In this document: positions 19,905-27,741 of the stretch, piece after piece | Layout of the letters: each line of letters starts with the position of its first letter | Numbering within the stretch: the stretch's first letter is position 1 | Source of the DNA: Rhodococcus erythropolis NBRC 15567 | Lineage (GTDB): Bacteria; Actinomycetota; Actinomycetes; Mycobacteriales; Mycobacteriaceae | Direction of reading: 5' to 3' | Assembly (NCBI RefSeq): GCF_001552595.1 | Contig: NZ_BCRM01000011.1 | Location: 124,001 to 188,000, forward strand | DNA length: 64,000 nucleotides | Translations under genes and position numbers: made by a program | The notes under the pieces: model-generated | Seen by the model: only the letters and a program-made list of their open reading frames with translations | Told to the model about the DNA's origin: nothing | The model's database searches: none

Positions 19905-20798
19905 ATGAGCACCATTGGATTTATCGGACTCGGTCACATGGGTGGCCCGATGGCGGCCAATCTCGTCAAGGCCGGACACAAGGTCGTCGGTTTCGATCTG
20001 GCACCCGCGGCGCTGGAGCAGGCAGTCAAAGACGGTGCATCGGTAGCGGATTCGGCGGTCGACGCCGTTCGCGGTGCCGACGTCGTGATCACGATGCTGC
20101 CGAGCGGTAAGCATGTTCTGGGTCTGTACGAAGAGCTGCTGCCGGTGGCAACACCGGGCACGCTGTTCATCGACTGTTCCACCATCGACGTCGCCGACGC
20201 CCGCGAGGCACACGACAAGGCCGAAGCGGCCGGTCACCGCAGCGTCGACGCACCGGTCTCCGGTGGAGTCGTCGGGGCTACCGCAGGCACGCTGGCATTC
20301 ATGGTCGGCGGTTCCGAGGCTGACTTCCAGGCCGCGTCACCGTTGCTGGACGTGATGGGCCGCAAGGTCGTTCACTGCGGCGACGCCGGTGTCGGCCAGG
20401 CTGCCAAGATCTGCAACAACATGATCCTCGGCATTTCGATGATCGCGATCAGCGAGGCATTCGTGCTGGGCGAGAAGCTCGGCCTGAGCAACCAGGCGCT
20501 CTTCGACGTGGCGTCCAACGCCTCGGGGCAGTGCTGGGCACTGACCACCAACTGCCCGGTACCGGGACCGGTGCCCACCAGCCCGGCCAACAACGACTAC
20601 CAGCCCGGCTTTGCTGTCGCGCTGATGGACAAGGACCTCGGTCTGGCTGCAAATGCGCTGCGCAACAACGGCGTCGATGCGGAGATCGGGCTCAAGGCCG
20701 CGGAACTCTACAGTCGCTTCCACGCCGCGGGCGGTGGCGGTCAGGACTTCTCTGCCATCATCAACGACATCCGTGACCGTTCGACCGAAGGACAGTAG
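19905..20798 (+). CDS. mmsB: 3-hydroxyisobutyrate dehydrogenase
   Basis: Protein of 297 aa. N-terminal NAD site [21 protein letters not shown], substrate loop [16 protein letters not shown], catalytic Lys in [15 protein letters not shown], and [19 protein letters not shown]. It oxidises 3-hydroxyisobutyrate to methylmalonate semialdehyde, the MmsA substrate. It follows the hydrolase by 23 nt with a GAAGGAG ribosome binding site. Confidence 0.93.
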   Translation: MSTIGFIGLGHMGGPMAANLVKAGHKVVGFDLAPAALEQAVKDGASVADSAVDAVRGADVVITMLPSGKHVLGLYEELLPVATPGTLFIDCSTIDVADAREAHDKAEAAGHRSVDAPVSGGVVGATAGTLAFMVGGSEADFQAASPLLDVMGRKVVHCGDAGVGQAAKICNNMILGISMIAISEAFVLGEKLGLSNQALFDVASNASGQCWALTTNCPVPGPVPTSPANNDYQPGFAVALMDKDLGLAANALRNNGVDAEIGLKAAELYSRFHAAGGGGQDFSAIINDIRDRSTEGQ

Positions 20799-21574
20799 TG
20801 ACCGACTTCAACACCATCATCCTCGAGCGTAAGGGTCGCGTCGGCGTCATCACGCTCAACCGCCCGAAGGCTCTCAACGCCCTGAACTCCGAGCTGATGA
20901 ACGAGGTCGTCGCCGCGGTTGCCGACCTCGAAGCGGACAACGGCATCGGAGCCATCCTGATCACCGGTTCCGAGCGCGCCTTCGCCGCCGGCGCCGACAT
21001 CAAGGAAATGCAGTCCAAGACGTACATGGACGCATACGTCGAAGATTTCTTCACCCCGTGGGACCGCGTCGCAGCCGCTCGTAAGCCGCTGATCGCCGCC
21101 GTCTCCGGGTACGCGCTCGGTGGTGGCTGCGAACTGGCGATGCTCTGCGATTTCATCATCGCTTCGGATACCGCGAAGTTCGGCCAGCCCGAGATCAAGC
21201 TCGGTGTCATTCCGGGTATCGGTGGCTCACAGCGCCTTACGCGCGCCGTGGGTAAGGCCAAGGCCATGGAGCTGTGCCTGACCGGCCGCAACATGGACGC
21301 AGAAGAGGCCGAGCGCGCAGGCCTGGTTGCCCGGATCGTTCCGGCCGCCGATCTGCTCGACGACGCATTGAAGACCGCAACCACCATCGCCGAGATGTCG
21401 CTGCCCATCGCGATGATGGCCAAGGAAGCGGTCAACCGTTCCTTCGAGACCACACTCGCCGAGGGCGTCCGCTTCGAGCGTCGGGTGTTCCACTCGACCT
21501 TCGCGACGGAGGATCAGAAGGAAGGCATGACCGCGTTCGTGGAGAAGCGGTCCGCCGAGTTCAAGCACCGCTGA
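20798..21574 (+). CDS. Enoyl-CoA hydratase
   Basis: Protein of 258 aa, EchA8/short-chain crotonase type. Motifs: [51 protein letters not shown] and [20 protein letters not shown] (both catalytic Glu positions present). It probably hydrates methacrylyl-CoA to 3-hydroxyisobutyryl-CoA, closing the valine pathway. The start is GTG, overlapping the mmsB stop by 1 nt. A strong terminator follows. Confidence 0.9.
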   Translation: MTDFNTIILERKGRVGVITLNRPKALNALNSELMNEVVAAVADLEADNGIGAILITGSERAFAAGADIKEMQSKTYMDAYVEDFFTPWDRVAAARKPLIAAVSGYALGGGCELAMLCDFIIASDTAKFGQPEIKLGVIPGIGGSQRLTRAVGKAKAMELCLTGRNMDAEEAERAGLVARIVPAADLLDDALKTATTIAEMSLPIAMMAKEAVNRSFETTLAEGVRFERRVFHSTFATEDQKEGMTAFVEKRSAEFKHR

Positions 21575-21605
21575 AATTCGTTAGCGCTGAACTTTCGAAC
21601 AGCTG

Positions 21606-21644
21606 AAACTGCCCTCACACTCGTCGAGAGTGTGAGGGCAGTTT
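21606..21644 (+). terminator. Rho-independent terminator of the valine operon
   Basis: A 17-bp perfect stem starting AAACTGCCCTCACACTC with a 5-nt loop, followed by TTTCTTT. It ends the mmsA operon and may also stop the convergent MarR gene. Confidence 0.88.
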
Positions 21645-21667
21645 CTTTGTGTGTACGGGTCGTCGGT

Positions 21668-22213
21668 TCACCACTTGGTGGGCGCGCCGCCGGTGTCGAA
21701 GTCACCCGCAGTCTTGCGAAGTTCAGTGAGGATCGTCACCAATTGCTCGAGCTTGTCCTGCTGGAGTCCGGGGTGTGCGAACACTTTGCTGTTGAGCATT
21801 TCAGTGGCTTCGAGGGCCAGAGCGCGACCCGCGTCGGAGATCTCGATGAGCGTCGCACGTCGATCGCTGGGATGCGGGACCCGTCTGACCAGCTCCGCTT
21901 TCTCCAAACGGTCGACGGCATTGGTGACGCTGGTGGGGTGAACCTGGAGTCGGGCACTTGCCTTGGCCATCGGGAGGGCGCCCGACCTGGTGAAGGTGAG
22001 AAGCGTCAGCAGTTCGTAGCGGGCGAAGGTCAGCCCGAGAGGCTTGAGTACCTCTTCGACCCGCGCCATCATGATCTGTTGCGCACGCATCACCGACGTG
22101 ACCGCAGCCATACCGTCGGCGACATCGCTCCAACCGTGCTTCGTCCACTGACGATGCGCCTCTTCGATGGGGTCGAGGGGGAGCGGCGCGGGGGGAGACA
22201 TAAGTTCGATCAT
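21668..22213 (-). CDS. MarR-family transcriptional regulator
   Basis: Protein of 181 aa. The winged HTH is visible (LTFARYELLTLLTFTRSGALPMAKASARLQVHPTSVTNAVDRLEKAELVRRVPHPSDRRATL, about residues 61-122), with helical ends for dimerisation. A second ATG four codons later is an equally good start; no strong ribosome binding site decides it. It is divergent from the mraY gene, 73 nt apart, and could control it, which is inference. Confidence 0.85.
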   Translation of the reverse strand: MIELMSPPAPLPLDPIEEAHRQWTKHGWSDVADGMAAVTSVMRAQQIMMARVEEVLKPLGLTFARYELLTLLTFTRSGALPMAKASARLQVHPTSVTNAVDRLEKAELVRRVPHPSDRRATLIEISDAGRALALEATEMLNSKVFAHPGLQQDKLEQLVTILTELRKTAGDFDTGGAPTKW

Positions 22214-22273
22214 CCCATGCTGGCAAGCGGTCGGGTGCCTTGTCTGATTGTGTGTCGCAGCCGCTTACGTCTG

Positions 22274-22289
22274 TAGAGTCCCACGGGTG
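22274..22289 (+). promoter_or_regulatory. Candidate -10 box for leaderless mraY transcript
   Basis: TAGAGT lies 7 nt before the GTG start of mraY, the spacing seen in leaderless actinobacterial transcripts. No purine-rich ribosome binding site is present before this GTG. The -35 is not clear. Confidence 0.4.
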
Positions 22290-23363
22290 ATTTCAATCCT
22301 CGTAGCGGGTGGCGTCTCGTTGTTCGTCGCGCTCTTCCTGACTCCGTTTCTCATTCGTGTGCTTTCGCGGCAGGGGCTCGGGCACGAGATTCGGATCGAG
22401 GGTCCGCAGAGTCATCAGGGCAAGCGTGGCACCCCGTCGATGGGCGGCATCGCGATCATCGCCGGCATGTGGGCGGGCTACCTGGCGGCACACATCATCG
22501 GTTTCGGCTCGCGGCTACCGCGGTTGTCTGCATCCGGTTGGCTGGTTCTCGCGCTCGCCACGTCACTGGGAATCGTCGGCTTTCTCGACGACTTCATCAA
22601 GATCCGCAAGAAGCGCAATCTCGGGCTGAACAAGACGGCAAAGACCGTCGGTCAGCTGGCGAGCGCCATCATCTTCGGCATTCTGTTCCTGCAGTTCTCC
22701 AACAACAACGGAGTCACCCCCGGAAGCCAGTACCTGTCCCATGTGCGAGATATCTCGGTGTTCTCCATGGGTGCCATCGGCTTTGTGGTCTTCTTCTGCA
22801 TTCTGGTGTTCGCCTGGTCCAACGCCGTCAATTTCACCGACGGTCTCGATGGTCTCGCGGCCGGCTCGATGGGCATGATCCTGGGGACCTACGTCGTCAT
22901 CGCCGGTTGGCAGTACCGGAACTCATGTGTCCTTGAGCCTGCCGCCGGTTGCTACGACGTTCGTGACCCCCTGGATCTCGCGATCGTCGCTGCCGCCGCA
23001 GGCGGGGCGTGCCTCGGCTTCCTCTGGTGGAATGCCGCCCCGGCTCAGATCTTCATGGGTGACACCGGCTCCTTGGCGCTGGGCGGCCTGGTGGTCGGCC
23101 TGTCCGTCACGACGCACACCGAGTTGCTAATGGTCATCATCGGCGCCCTGTTCGTGGCTGAGATCCTGTCGGTGATCATCCAGGTTCTGGTCTTCCGATC
23201 GTCCGGCCGACGCGTATTCAAGATGGCCCCGATCCATCATCACTTCGAGTTACTCGGTTGGCCGGAAACCGTCGTGATCGCAAGATTCTGGATCTTCGTC
23301 GCGATCTCGTGCGTCCTGGGACTTGCCACCTTCTACAGCGAGTGGTTCTCCGCTGCCGGTTAG
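22287..23363 (+). CDS. mraY: Phospho-N-acetylmuramoyl-pentapeptide-transferase (MraY), stand-alone copy
   Basis: Protein of 358 aa, full family length, polytopic membrane enzyme. All MraY hallmarks are intact: [17 protein letters not shown] near 39-55, catalytic Asp101-Asp102 in [33 protein letters not shown] at 179-193, [12 protein letters not shown] at 256-267 and [14 protein letters not shown] with the His triad 317-319. It transfers phospho-MurNAc-pentapeptide to undecaprenyl phosphate, making lipid I. No mur, fts or other cell-wall gene is nearby; the neighbours are a MarR regulator and an efflux pump. Either this is a second copy or the genus keeps mraY outside the dcw cluster. The start is GTG. 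Confidence 0.92.
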   Translation: MISILVAGGVSLFVALFLTPFLIRVLSRQGLGHEIRIEGPQSHQGKRGTPSMGGIAIIAGMWAGYLAAHIIGFGSRLPRLSASGWLVLALATSLGIVGFLDDFIKIRKKRNLGLNKTAKTVGQLASAIIFGILFLQFSNNNGVTPGSQYLSHVRDISVFSMGAIGFVVFFCILVFAWSNAVNFTDGLDGLAAGSMGMILGTYVVIAGWQYRNSCVLEPAAGCYDVRDPLDLAIVAAAAGGACLGFLWWNAAPAQIFMGDTGSLALGGLVVGLSVTTHTELLMVIIGALFVAEILSVIIQVLVFRSSGRRVFKMAPIHHHFELLGWPETVVIARFWIFVAISCVLGLATFYSEWFSAAG

Positions 23364-24646
23364 ACCGATTCACTCTTTCGGGTCGTATCACTCTTTCGGG
23401 TCGTAGCCAGAAGAGCGACCAGACCGAGCGACACACACGCCGTCATCGTGACGGCCAGGGCTGTGCTCGTGTTTCCCAGCAGGCCGACGGCCGGCGCGAT
23501 GGCCGCACCGACGCCGAACTGGAATGCACCGAGCATTGCCGCGGCAGTACCGGCCGCTTCGCCGTGACGAGCGAGCGCCAGTGCCGGGGCGTTGGGAAGA
23601 ACGAACCCGATGGCACCGGCCATGACCCACAGTGCGATCACGAATCCGGCGAGCCCGCCCAGTTCCAGGACCGCGACGGCAATGACGACGGCCCCGGAGA
23701 CAACTGCAGCCACGAGGGCCCACTTGGTGATCTGCTGAGGAGTCCAGCGATCGAGCAGTCGGACGTTGACCTGCGAAGCACCGATCAACGCAATCGCGCC
23801 CGCACTGAAGAGCAGCGCGAACTCCTGCTGATTGAGGCCGTACTGATCTTGATAGACAAACGACGCGCCTGAGACATACGCGAACAACGACGCCATACCG
23901 ACGCTGGAGACGAGCGTCAGGACCATGAACGTGCGGTCGCCGAGCAGCGAACCGTAGGTGCGGAGAACCGACTTCAATCCGCTCGGGCGACGCTTTTCCT
24001 TCGGCAGTGTTTCGGACAGTCCGAAAGCACCGATCATCGCCGTGCCGACGCCGATCAGTGCCAGGACGACGAAGATCCCGCGCCAGTCGAGGGCGACGAG
24101 GAGGGCGCCACCGATGCTGGGCGCCAGGATCGGCGCAACGCCGAGCACGAGCATCAGCCGGCTCATCACGACGGCAACGGTGTTACCGCTGTAGAGGTCG
24201 CGGACGATCGCCATGGTGACCACTGCCGCGGCCGCCGCGCCCATGCCCTGGAAAACCCGCAGGATGCCGAGGACCGCGATGCTCGGTGCGAAGACCGCCA
24301 GCAGCGAAGCCAGGATGTGCACACCGATCCCGGCGAGCAGCGGCTTCTTGCGGCCGAGAGTGTCCGAGAGCGGCCCGACCAACAGCTGTCCGAGTGCGAG
24401 GCCGATGAGAGTTCCGGTGATCGTCAGCTGAACCGTTGACGACGAGACCCCGAGATCGGCGCCGATATCCGGCAGCGCGGGCAGGTACATGTCGATGGTG
24501 AAGGGCCCGAGCGCAGTCATGGAACCGAGGGCAAGAATCTTCCCGACGCTGGGCTTACGGTCGACACTGCTCATTTCCAGCGGGGCTGCCTCCAAGGGCG
24601 GAGCTGCCTTCACGGGCGGGGCAACGGCGGTGTTCTCGGCACTCAT
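23360..24646 (-). CDS. Bcr/CflA-type MFS drug efflux transporter
   Basis: Protein of 428 aa with twelve predicted membrane segments after a 35-residue Pro/Ala-rich tail. Signatures: [29 protein letters not shown] (helix 1, Bcr/CflA style), [19 protein letters not shown] (loop 2-3 motif) and [24 protein letters not shown] (helix 5, antiporter region). Proton-driven export of drugs or small metabolites. The last codons overlap the mraY end by 4 nt (convergent). The C-terminus holds a duplicated [12 protein letters not shown] unit. Confidence 0.88.
   Translation of the reverse strand: MSAENTAVAPPVKAAPPLEAAPLEMSSVDRKPSVGKILALGSMTALGPFTIDMYLPALPDIGADLGVSSSTVQLTITGTLIGLALGQLLVGPLSDTLGRKKPLLAGIGVHILASLLAVFAPSIAVLGILRVFQGMGAAAAAVVTMAIVRDLYSGNTVAVVMSRLMLVLGVAPILAPSIGGALLVALDWRGIFVVLALIGVGTAMIGAFGLSETLPKEKRRPSGLKSVLRTYGSLLGDRTFMVLTLVSSVGMASLFAYVSGASFVYQDQYGLNQQEFALLFSAGAIALIGASQVNVRLLDRWTPQQITKWALVAAVVSGAVVIAVAVLELGGLAGFVIALWVMAGAIGFVLPNAPALALARHGEAAGTAAAMLGAFQFGVGAAIAPAVGLLGNTSTALAVTMTACVSLGLVALLATTRKSDTTRKSESV
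23370..23405. repeat. 18-bp perfect tandem duplication in the MFS C-terminus
   Basis: TCACTCTTTCGGGTCGTA occurs twice head to tail. The unit is 18 nt, so the frame is kept and six residues are duplicated at the cytoplasmic tail of the efflux pump. Probably recent slippage. Confidence 0.85.
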
Positions 24647-24868
24647 GAAACCTTCTGGGTTGTCTGGGTCTGGCGAACTGCTCGGTCGTTCGGGCGAAAT
24701 TCGTATGATCTGCGCCCGCCGAGGGAGTCAGCATCGAGACTGACCGATTTGTTCCCGAAGGGCTCGCAGTTTTCCCAGAGACTGGAACGGCGGGTGGGAT
24801 CGCACTCGAATCATGCTGAGCGGAACTGTGGTTCGACGCCGTGACTCAGGGCAGAGTTACTCACTGAC

Positions 24869-24939
24869 GCGGGTGTGGCTGAGTGGCTAGGCACCGGCCT
24901 GCAAAGCCGTTCACACGGGTTCGAGTCCCGTCATCCGCT
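24869..24939 (+). tRNA. tRNA-Cys (GCA)
   Basis: A 71-nt cloverleaf: acceptor GCGGGTG/CATCCGC (one G-U pair), anticodon loop CTGCAAA with GCA at 24901-24903, T arm ACGGG-TTCGAGT-CCCGT, and U73, which is the cysteine discriminator. The outermost anticodon-stem pair is a mismatch. CCA is not encoded. A hairpin terminator follows within 10 nt. Confidence 0.93.
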
Positions 24940-24947
24940 CGTGTCGG

Positions 24948-24980
24948 AGACCGGCAGGCATACCGCCTGCCGGTCTTCCT
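24948..24980 (+). terminator. Terminator after tRNA-Cys
   Basis: A 12-bp stem AGACCGGCAGGC with a 5-nt loop and perfect right arm, then TCCTT. It lies just after the tRNA. Confidence 0.75.
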
Positions 24981-25059
24981 TGTGAGGTCCCGGTTCACGG
25001 GGTCGGCTGCGATAGTCTGGGCTGCCGGAGCGAGCGGACCATATGAGTGAGGCACTGAA

Positions 25060-26394
25060 TTGATTTCGGGACAGGACCTGCGATCACGGCGCTTGGACGT
25101 GGGGATCAGTCAGTTCCAGTTCGCCCGTCAAGCGGGAGTCTCGTCAGCCGTCGTCTCCGCGTGGGAACTCGACAAGGCGTATCCGAAGCCACCGGCGGAA
25201 CGAGCAGTTCTCACGGCCCTCTCCGCGCTGGAAGCGGCCAAGCGTGAGGGTACGTACGCGGCACCCCGGAAGCGATCGAGCGGCAGTACCCGTGCGCGTC
25301 GAGTGACACCGGTCAACGACCCCGCCTCGGTGGCCAGGCGTGCCGTCGCGGGGGCAGGAAGCGGCGGCCCCACCGTATTGACAGCGTTCTCGGGTTGTGG
25401 CGGTATGGCCGAAGGCTTTCGGATGGCGGGGTTTTCGGTGGAGGGATACATCGAAGTCGTGCCGGAGGCGCGTGCGACCTTCGATCGGAACTTCCCCGGC
25501 GCGAGGTGCCTCGGCGAGGACCTTCGGGCGATCGACGAAGCCCGGGTGAAAGATCTTCTGGCACAAGTGGACATCGATGTGTTGGCTGGGGGACCGCCGT
25601 GTCAGGGGTTCAGCCTCGCCGGCCGGCGAGACCGCGACGATCCGCGCAACCATCTCTTCCGGAACCTGCTGCAGCTCGCCGAATTGGTGAAGCCGAAGGT
25701 CTTGGTGATGGAAAACGTGCGACTGCTGCTCAGCATGAAGGACCCGGACGGTGGGATGGTCGTCGACCGGATTCTCGGCGAGATGGCTGCCTGCGGTTAC
25801 GACGCGTCGGTCAACACGGTCAATGCGCAGGATTACGGCGTCCCGCAGTTCCGGGAACGAGTGTTCATCGTGGCGACCCGCCGCGACAGTAGTATCGGGC
25901 CGCTGCGTTTTCCGCCGAAGACTCACGGCGTGAATGGTGTTGCGCCGCTGAGGACTTTTCGCGATGCCACCGTCGACCTGGCCCCGCTGGAATCCGGGCA
26001 GGCTTGCGAGACGGACCCGCTGCACTGGGCCGTCGAGCATCCCGAGCACGTCTTGCGGTGGCTGCGTGATGTACCAGAAGGAATGTCGGCGCACGACAAC
26101 GAAGATCCGGCCATGCGACCGTCGTCCGGGTACAACACGACGTACAAGCGCCTCCGGTGGGACGAGCCGGCGTCCACGGTCGGAACCACTTTCGGGATGA
26201 TCTCGGCTTCACGCAACGTGCATCCGAAACACACGCGATCGTTGACCGTTCGAGAAGCTGCTCGCCTCCAGACCTTTCCCGACGACTACGTCTTCGAGGG
26301 TAAGTGGGGAGCGGTGCGCACGATGATCGGCAATGCGGTGCCGCCGCAGCTGGCGTCGGTACTGGCAGGAGAGATCAAGAAGGCACTCGGCTGA
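25060..26394 (+). CDS. HTH-fused C5-cytosine DNA methyltransferase
   Basis: Protein of 444 aa. Residues 1-50 form an XRE-type HTH (LDVGISQFQFARQAGVSSAVVSAWELDKAYP); a basic linker follows. The methylase has motif I FSGCGGMAEGF (110), motif IV GGPPCQGFS with catalytic Cys181, motif VI MENV, motif VIII QFRERVFIV, and motifs IX/X REAARLQTFPDDY and GNAVPPQLASV. It methylates C5 of cytosine in duplex DNA. The start is TTG with GAGG 6-7 nt upstream; a nearby ATG is out of frame and hits a stop. No endonuclease gene is adjacent, so it is an orphan methylase that may regulate itself through the HTH. Confidence 0.92.
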   Translation: MISGQDLRSRRLDVGISQFQFARQAGVSSAVVSAWELDKAYPKPPAERAVLTALSALEAAKREGTYAAPRKRSSGSTRARRVTPVNDPASVARRAVAGAGSGGPTVLTAFSGCGGMAEGFRMAGFSVEGYIEVVPEARATFDRNFPGARCLGEDLRAIDEARVKDLLAQVDIDVLAGGPPCQGFSLAGRRDRDDPRNHLFRNLLQLAELVKPKVLVMENVRLLLSMKDPDGGMVVDRILGEMAACGYDASVNTVNAQDYGVPQFRERVFIVATRRDSSIGPLRFPPKTHGVNGVAPLRTFRDATVDLAPLESGQACETDPLHWAVEHPEHVLRWLRDVPEGMSAHDNEDPAMRPSSGYNTTYKRLRWDEPASTVGTTFGMISASRNVHPKHTRSLTVREAARLQTFPDDYVFEGKWGAVRTMIGNAVPPQLASVLAGEIKKALG

Positions 26395-26411
26395 GATAGA
26401 GCACCTACGGA

Positions 26412-26440
26412 AAATGGGGCCGACAATGTCGGCCCCATTT
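26412..26440. terminator. Bidirectional terminator after methyltransferase gene
   Basis: AAATGGGGCCGAC, loop AAT, and a perfect 13-bp right arm. It can end both the methylase transcript (+) and the 27-residue peptide transcript (-). Confidence 0.8.
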
Positions 26441-26476
26441 CGAGTTACGCCCTGGCAGGGGTGTGGTGCAAGCGAA

Positions 26477-26560
26477 TCAGCTGAGGTTGAGCTTGGCGAT
26501 CAACGGCTGGACGACCTTGATGATGTCGATGACGGCGCTGAGGGTGTTGATGGAACCCAT
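26477..26560 (-). CDS. 27-residue amphipathic peptide (unknown function)
   Basis: A short frame ATG...TGA encodes 27 residues: MGSINTLSAV, an IDIIKVVQPLIAKL core, ending NLS. It is rich in Ile/Val/Leu with two Lys and one Asp, and the core plots as an amphipathic helix. The evidence that it is a gene is a strong GGAGG ribosome binding site 8 nt before ATG, a repeat-rich upstream region, and a terminator downstream. There is no signal peptide. Its length and composition recall the tiny channel-forming PorA/PorH-type peptides of mycolic-acid bacteria, or membrane-acting toxin peptides; neither is shown. Confidence 0.6.
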   Translation of the reverse strand: MGSINTLSAVIDIIKVVQPLIAKLNLS

Positions 26561-26578
26561 GTTTCGGTCCTCCGTGTC

Positions 26579-26601
26579 GTATGTACAGGTTTGTATGTAC
26601 A
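26579..26601. repeat. Direct repeat GTATGTACA in the peptide gene leader
   Basis: GTATGTACA occurs at 26579-26587 and 26593-26601 (14-nt period), each holding the TGTACA palindrome. They lie 20-40 nt before the 27-residue peptide start and may be operator half-sites. Confidence 0.5.
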
Positions 26602-26604
26602 AGG

Positions 26605-26650
26605 TTGTGTCTGCGTGGTGTTTCTGTACGACCTTGTGTCGCAGACACAA
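26605..26650. promoter_or_regulatory. TTGTGTC palindrome array upstream of the 27-residue peptide gene
   Basis: TTGTGTC-GCA-GACACAA at 26634-26650 is a perfect palindrome with 7-bp arms, and TTGTGTCTGCG at 26605-26615 is the mirror of CGCAGACACAA at 26640-26650. Three copies of one element in 46 nt suggest cooperative regulator binding. The regulator is unknown; a TetR gene lies 0.4 kb away. Confidence 0.5.
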
Positions 26651-26736
26651 GTTAGCAAACTGGACGCTTGTTTTGGTCGAAATGACCACTTTGCGCTGAA
26701 GTTGCTGAAAAGTTCACGGATTGTTCAGGAGCGGAA

Positions 26737-26773
26737 ACAAAAAACAGGCCGGACTCCCCGAAGTCCGGCCTGT
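26737..26773 (-). terminator. Terminator of the 38-residue peptide gene
   Basis: Read on the minus strand: ACAGGCCGGACT, a short loop, perfect right arm, then a run of six T. It lies 16 nt after the peptide stop. A textbook rho-independent terminator. Confidence 0.88.
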
Positions 26774-26789
26774 CGATGACGCTTTGCGA

Positions 26790-26906
26790 TCAGCTGAATG
26801 CCGAAAGTGCGCTGATGAGGCCGATGCCCGCAACTGCGACCTTGAGGACACTCAAGACGTCTTCGAGCTTGACACCCTCGGGCAATACGTTTTCGACAGA
26901 CTCCAT
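26790..26906 (-). CDS. 38-residue acidic/hydrophobic peptide (unknown function)
   Basis: A short frame encodes 38 residues. The first half is acidic (MESVENVLPEGVKLEDVL) and the second half hydrophobic (VLKVAVAGIGLISALSAFS). AAGGA precedes the ATG by 7 nt, and a strong terminator follows the stop, so this is very likely expressed. The acidic start and hydrophobic tail resemble the layout of corynebacterial PorA-like channel peptides, but no homology can be claimed by eye. It lies in tandem with the 27-residue peptide gene, each with its own terminator, and downstream of a TetR gene on the same strand. Confidence 0.6.
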   Translation of the reverse strand: MESVENVLPEGVKLEDVLSVLKVAVAGIGLISALSAFS

Positions 26907-26996
26907 GTTGGATCCTTCATGTGTTGGGGTCGTGGTCCAGCGCCACTGCAAGCAAGATACCCAATCGTGACCACCTGTGAAACCCCGGCGCGAAGA

Positions 26997-27644
26997 TCAC
27001 AGTTTTGTTGCGCCGGACTCACTGGCCGTCGCAGCCATGGTGGCCGCCACTATTTGTTCCACGCTGATGCCCGCCGCCGGTAGGCAGTGGTAGAAAATTC
27101 GTTCGCAGAGGTCGACCATCTCGCCTCGTTCGAGGGTCGGCTCGTCGATCCAGTTGACGACTATTTCCTCCATGAATGCCTGCCACCCGGCGATGGTCGC
27201 CTCGACGGTCGCATTCGATTCGATGCCCAGATTTGTGAGCGCGGCGACGATCCATGTGGTGAACGTTCGGCGCATCCCGCGATAGATCGTGCGCATCCGG
27301 ACGTCGCCACTGCCGGCCATCCGCATCACGGCGAGGTAAATGGTGGGGTGCTCGATAACGGCATCGACGAAAGTTTCGATACCTGAACGCAGCTGGGACG
27401 TGATCGGTAGTTCGGGATCCGGTCGCATTCGATCTTCGAGATCGGCCGAGGCAGCCTCGAGGATGGCGTTCTGGAAACCCTTCTTGTTCTTGAAGTAGTG
27501 AAACAGCAGTGGCGGCGAGACACCGGCCTCGGCTGCGACGCGATCCATCGACAGTTGGTCGAAAGGCTCGGTCCGCAACATGTGTACTGCTACCTCGAGG
27601 ATTTGCCTCTGACGGTCTTCGGGGGAGCGGGGGACTGCGGCCAT
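26997..27644 (-). CDS. TetR-family transcriptional regulator
   Basis: Protein of 215 aa. N-terminal HTH: RQRQILEVAVHMLRTEPFDQLSMDRVAAEAGVSPPLLFHYFKNKKGFQNAI (about residues 11-61). The C-terminal ligand domain is all-helical with ERIFYHCLPAAGI near the end. It is divergent from the D-aminoacylase-like gene with a 97-nt gap. The two peptide genes follow on the same strand 90 nt downstream, so it could control either side. Confidence 0.87.
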   Translation of the reverse strand: MAAVPRSPEDRQRQILEVAVHMLRTEPFDQLSMDRVAAEAGVSPPLLFHYFKNKKGFQNAILEAASADLEDRMRPDPELPITSQLRSGIETFVDAVIEHPTIYLAVMRMAGSGDVRMRTIYRGMRRTFTTWIVAALTNLGIESNATVEATIAGWQAFMEEIVVNWIDEPTLERGEMVDLCERIFYHCLPAAGISVEQIVAATMAATASESGATKL

Positions 27645-27677
27645 TCCGACATCTTATGTATTGGTTCGGAAGGTTCA

Positions 27678-27705
27678 TTGACTTTTACTCAACGCTGTCT
27701 ATAAC
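27678..27705 (+). promoter_or_regulatory. Candidate sigma-70 promoter of the deacylase-hydrolase operon
   Basis: TTGACT, a 16-nt spacer and TATAAC, 36 nt before the GTG start. An ACGTGAGG direct repeat (27704-27711 and 27720-27727) follows the -10 and may be the TetR site. Confidence 0.5.
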
Positions 27706-27741
27706 GTGAGGTAACACATACGTGAGGCGAGGAGTCCGACA

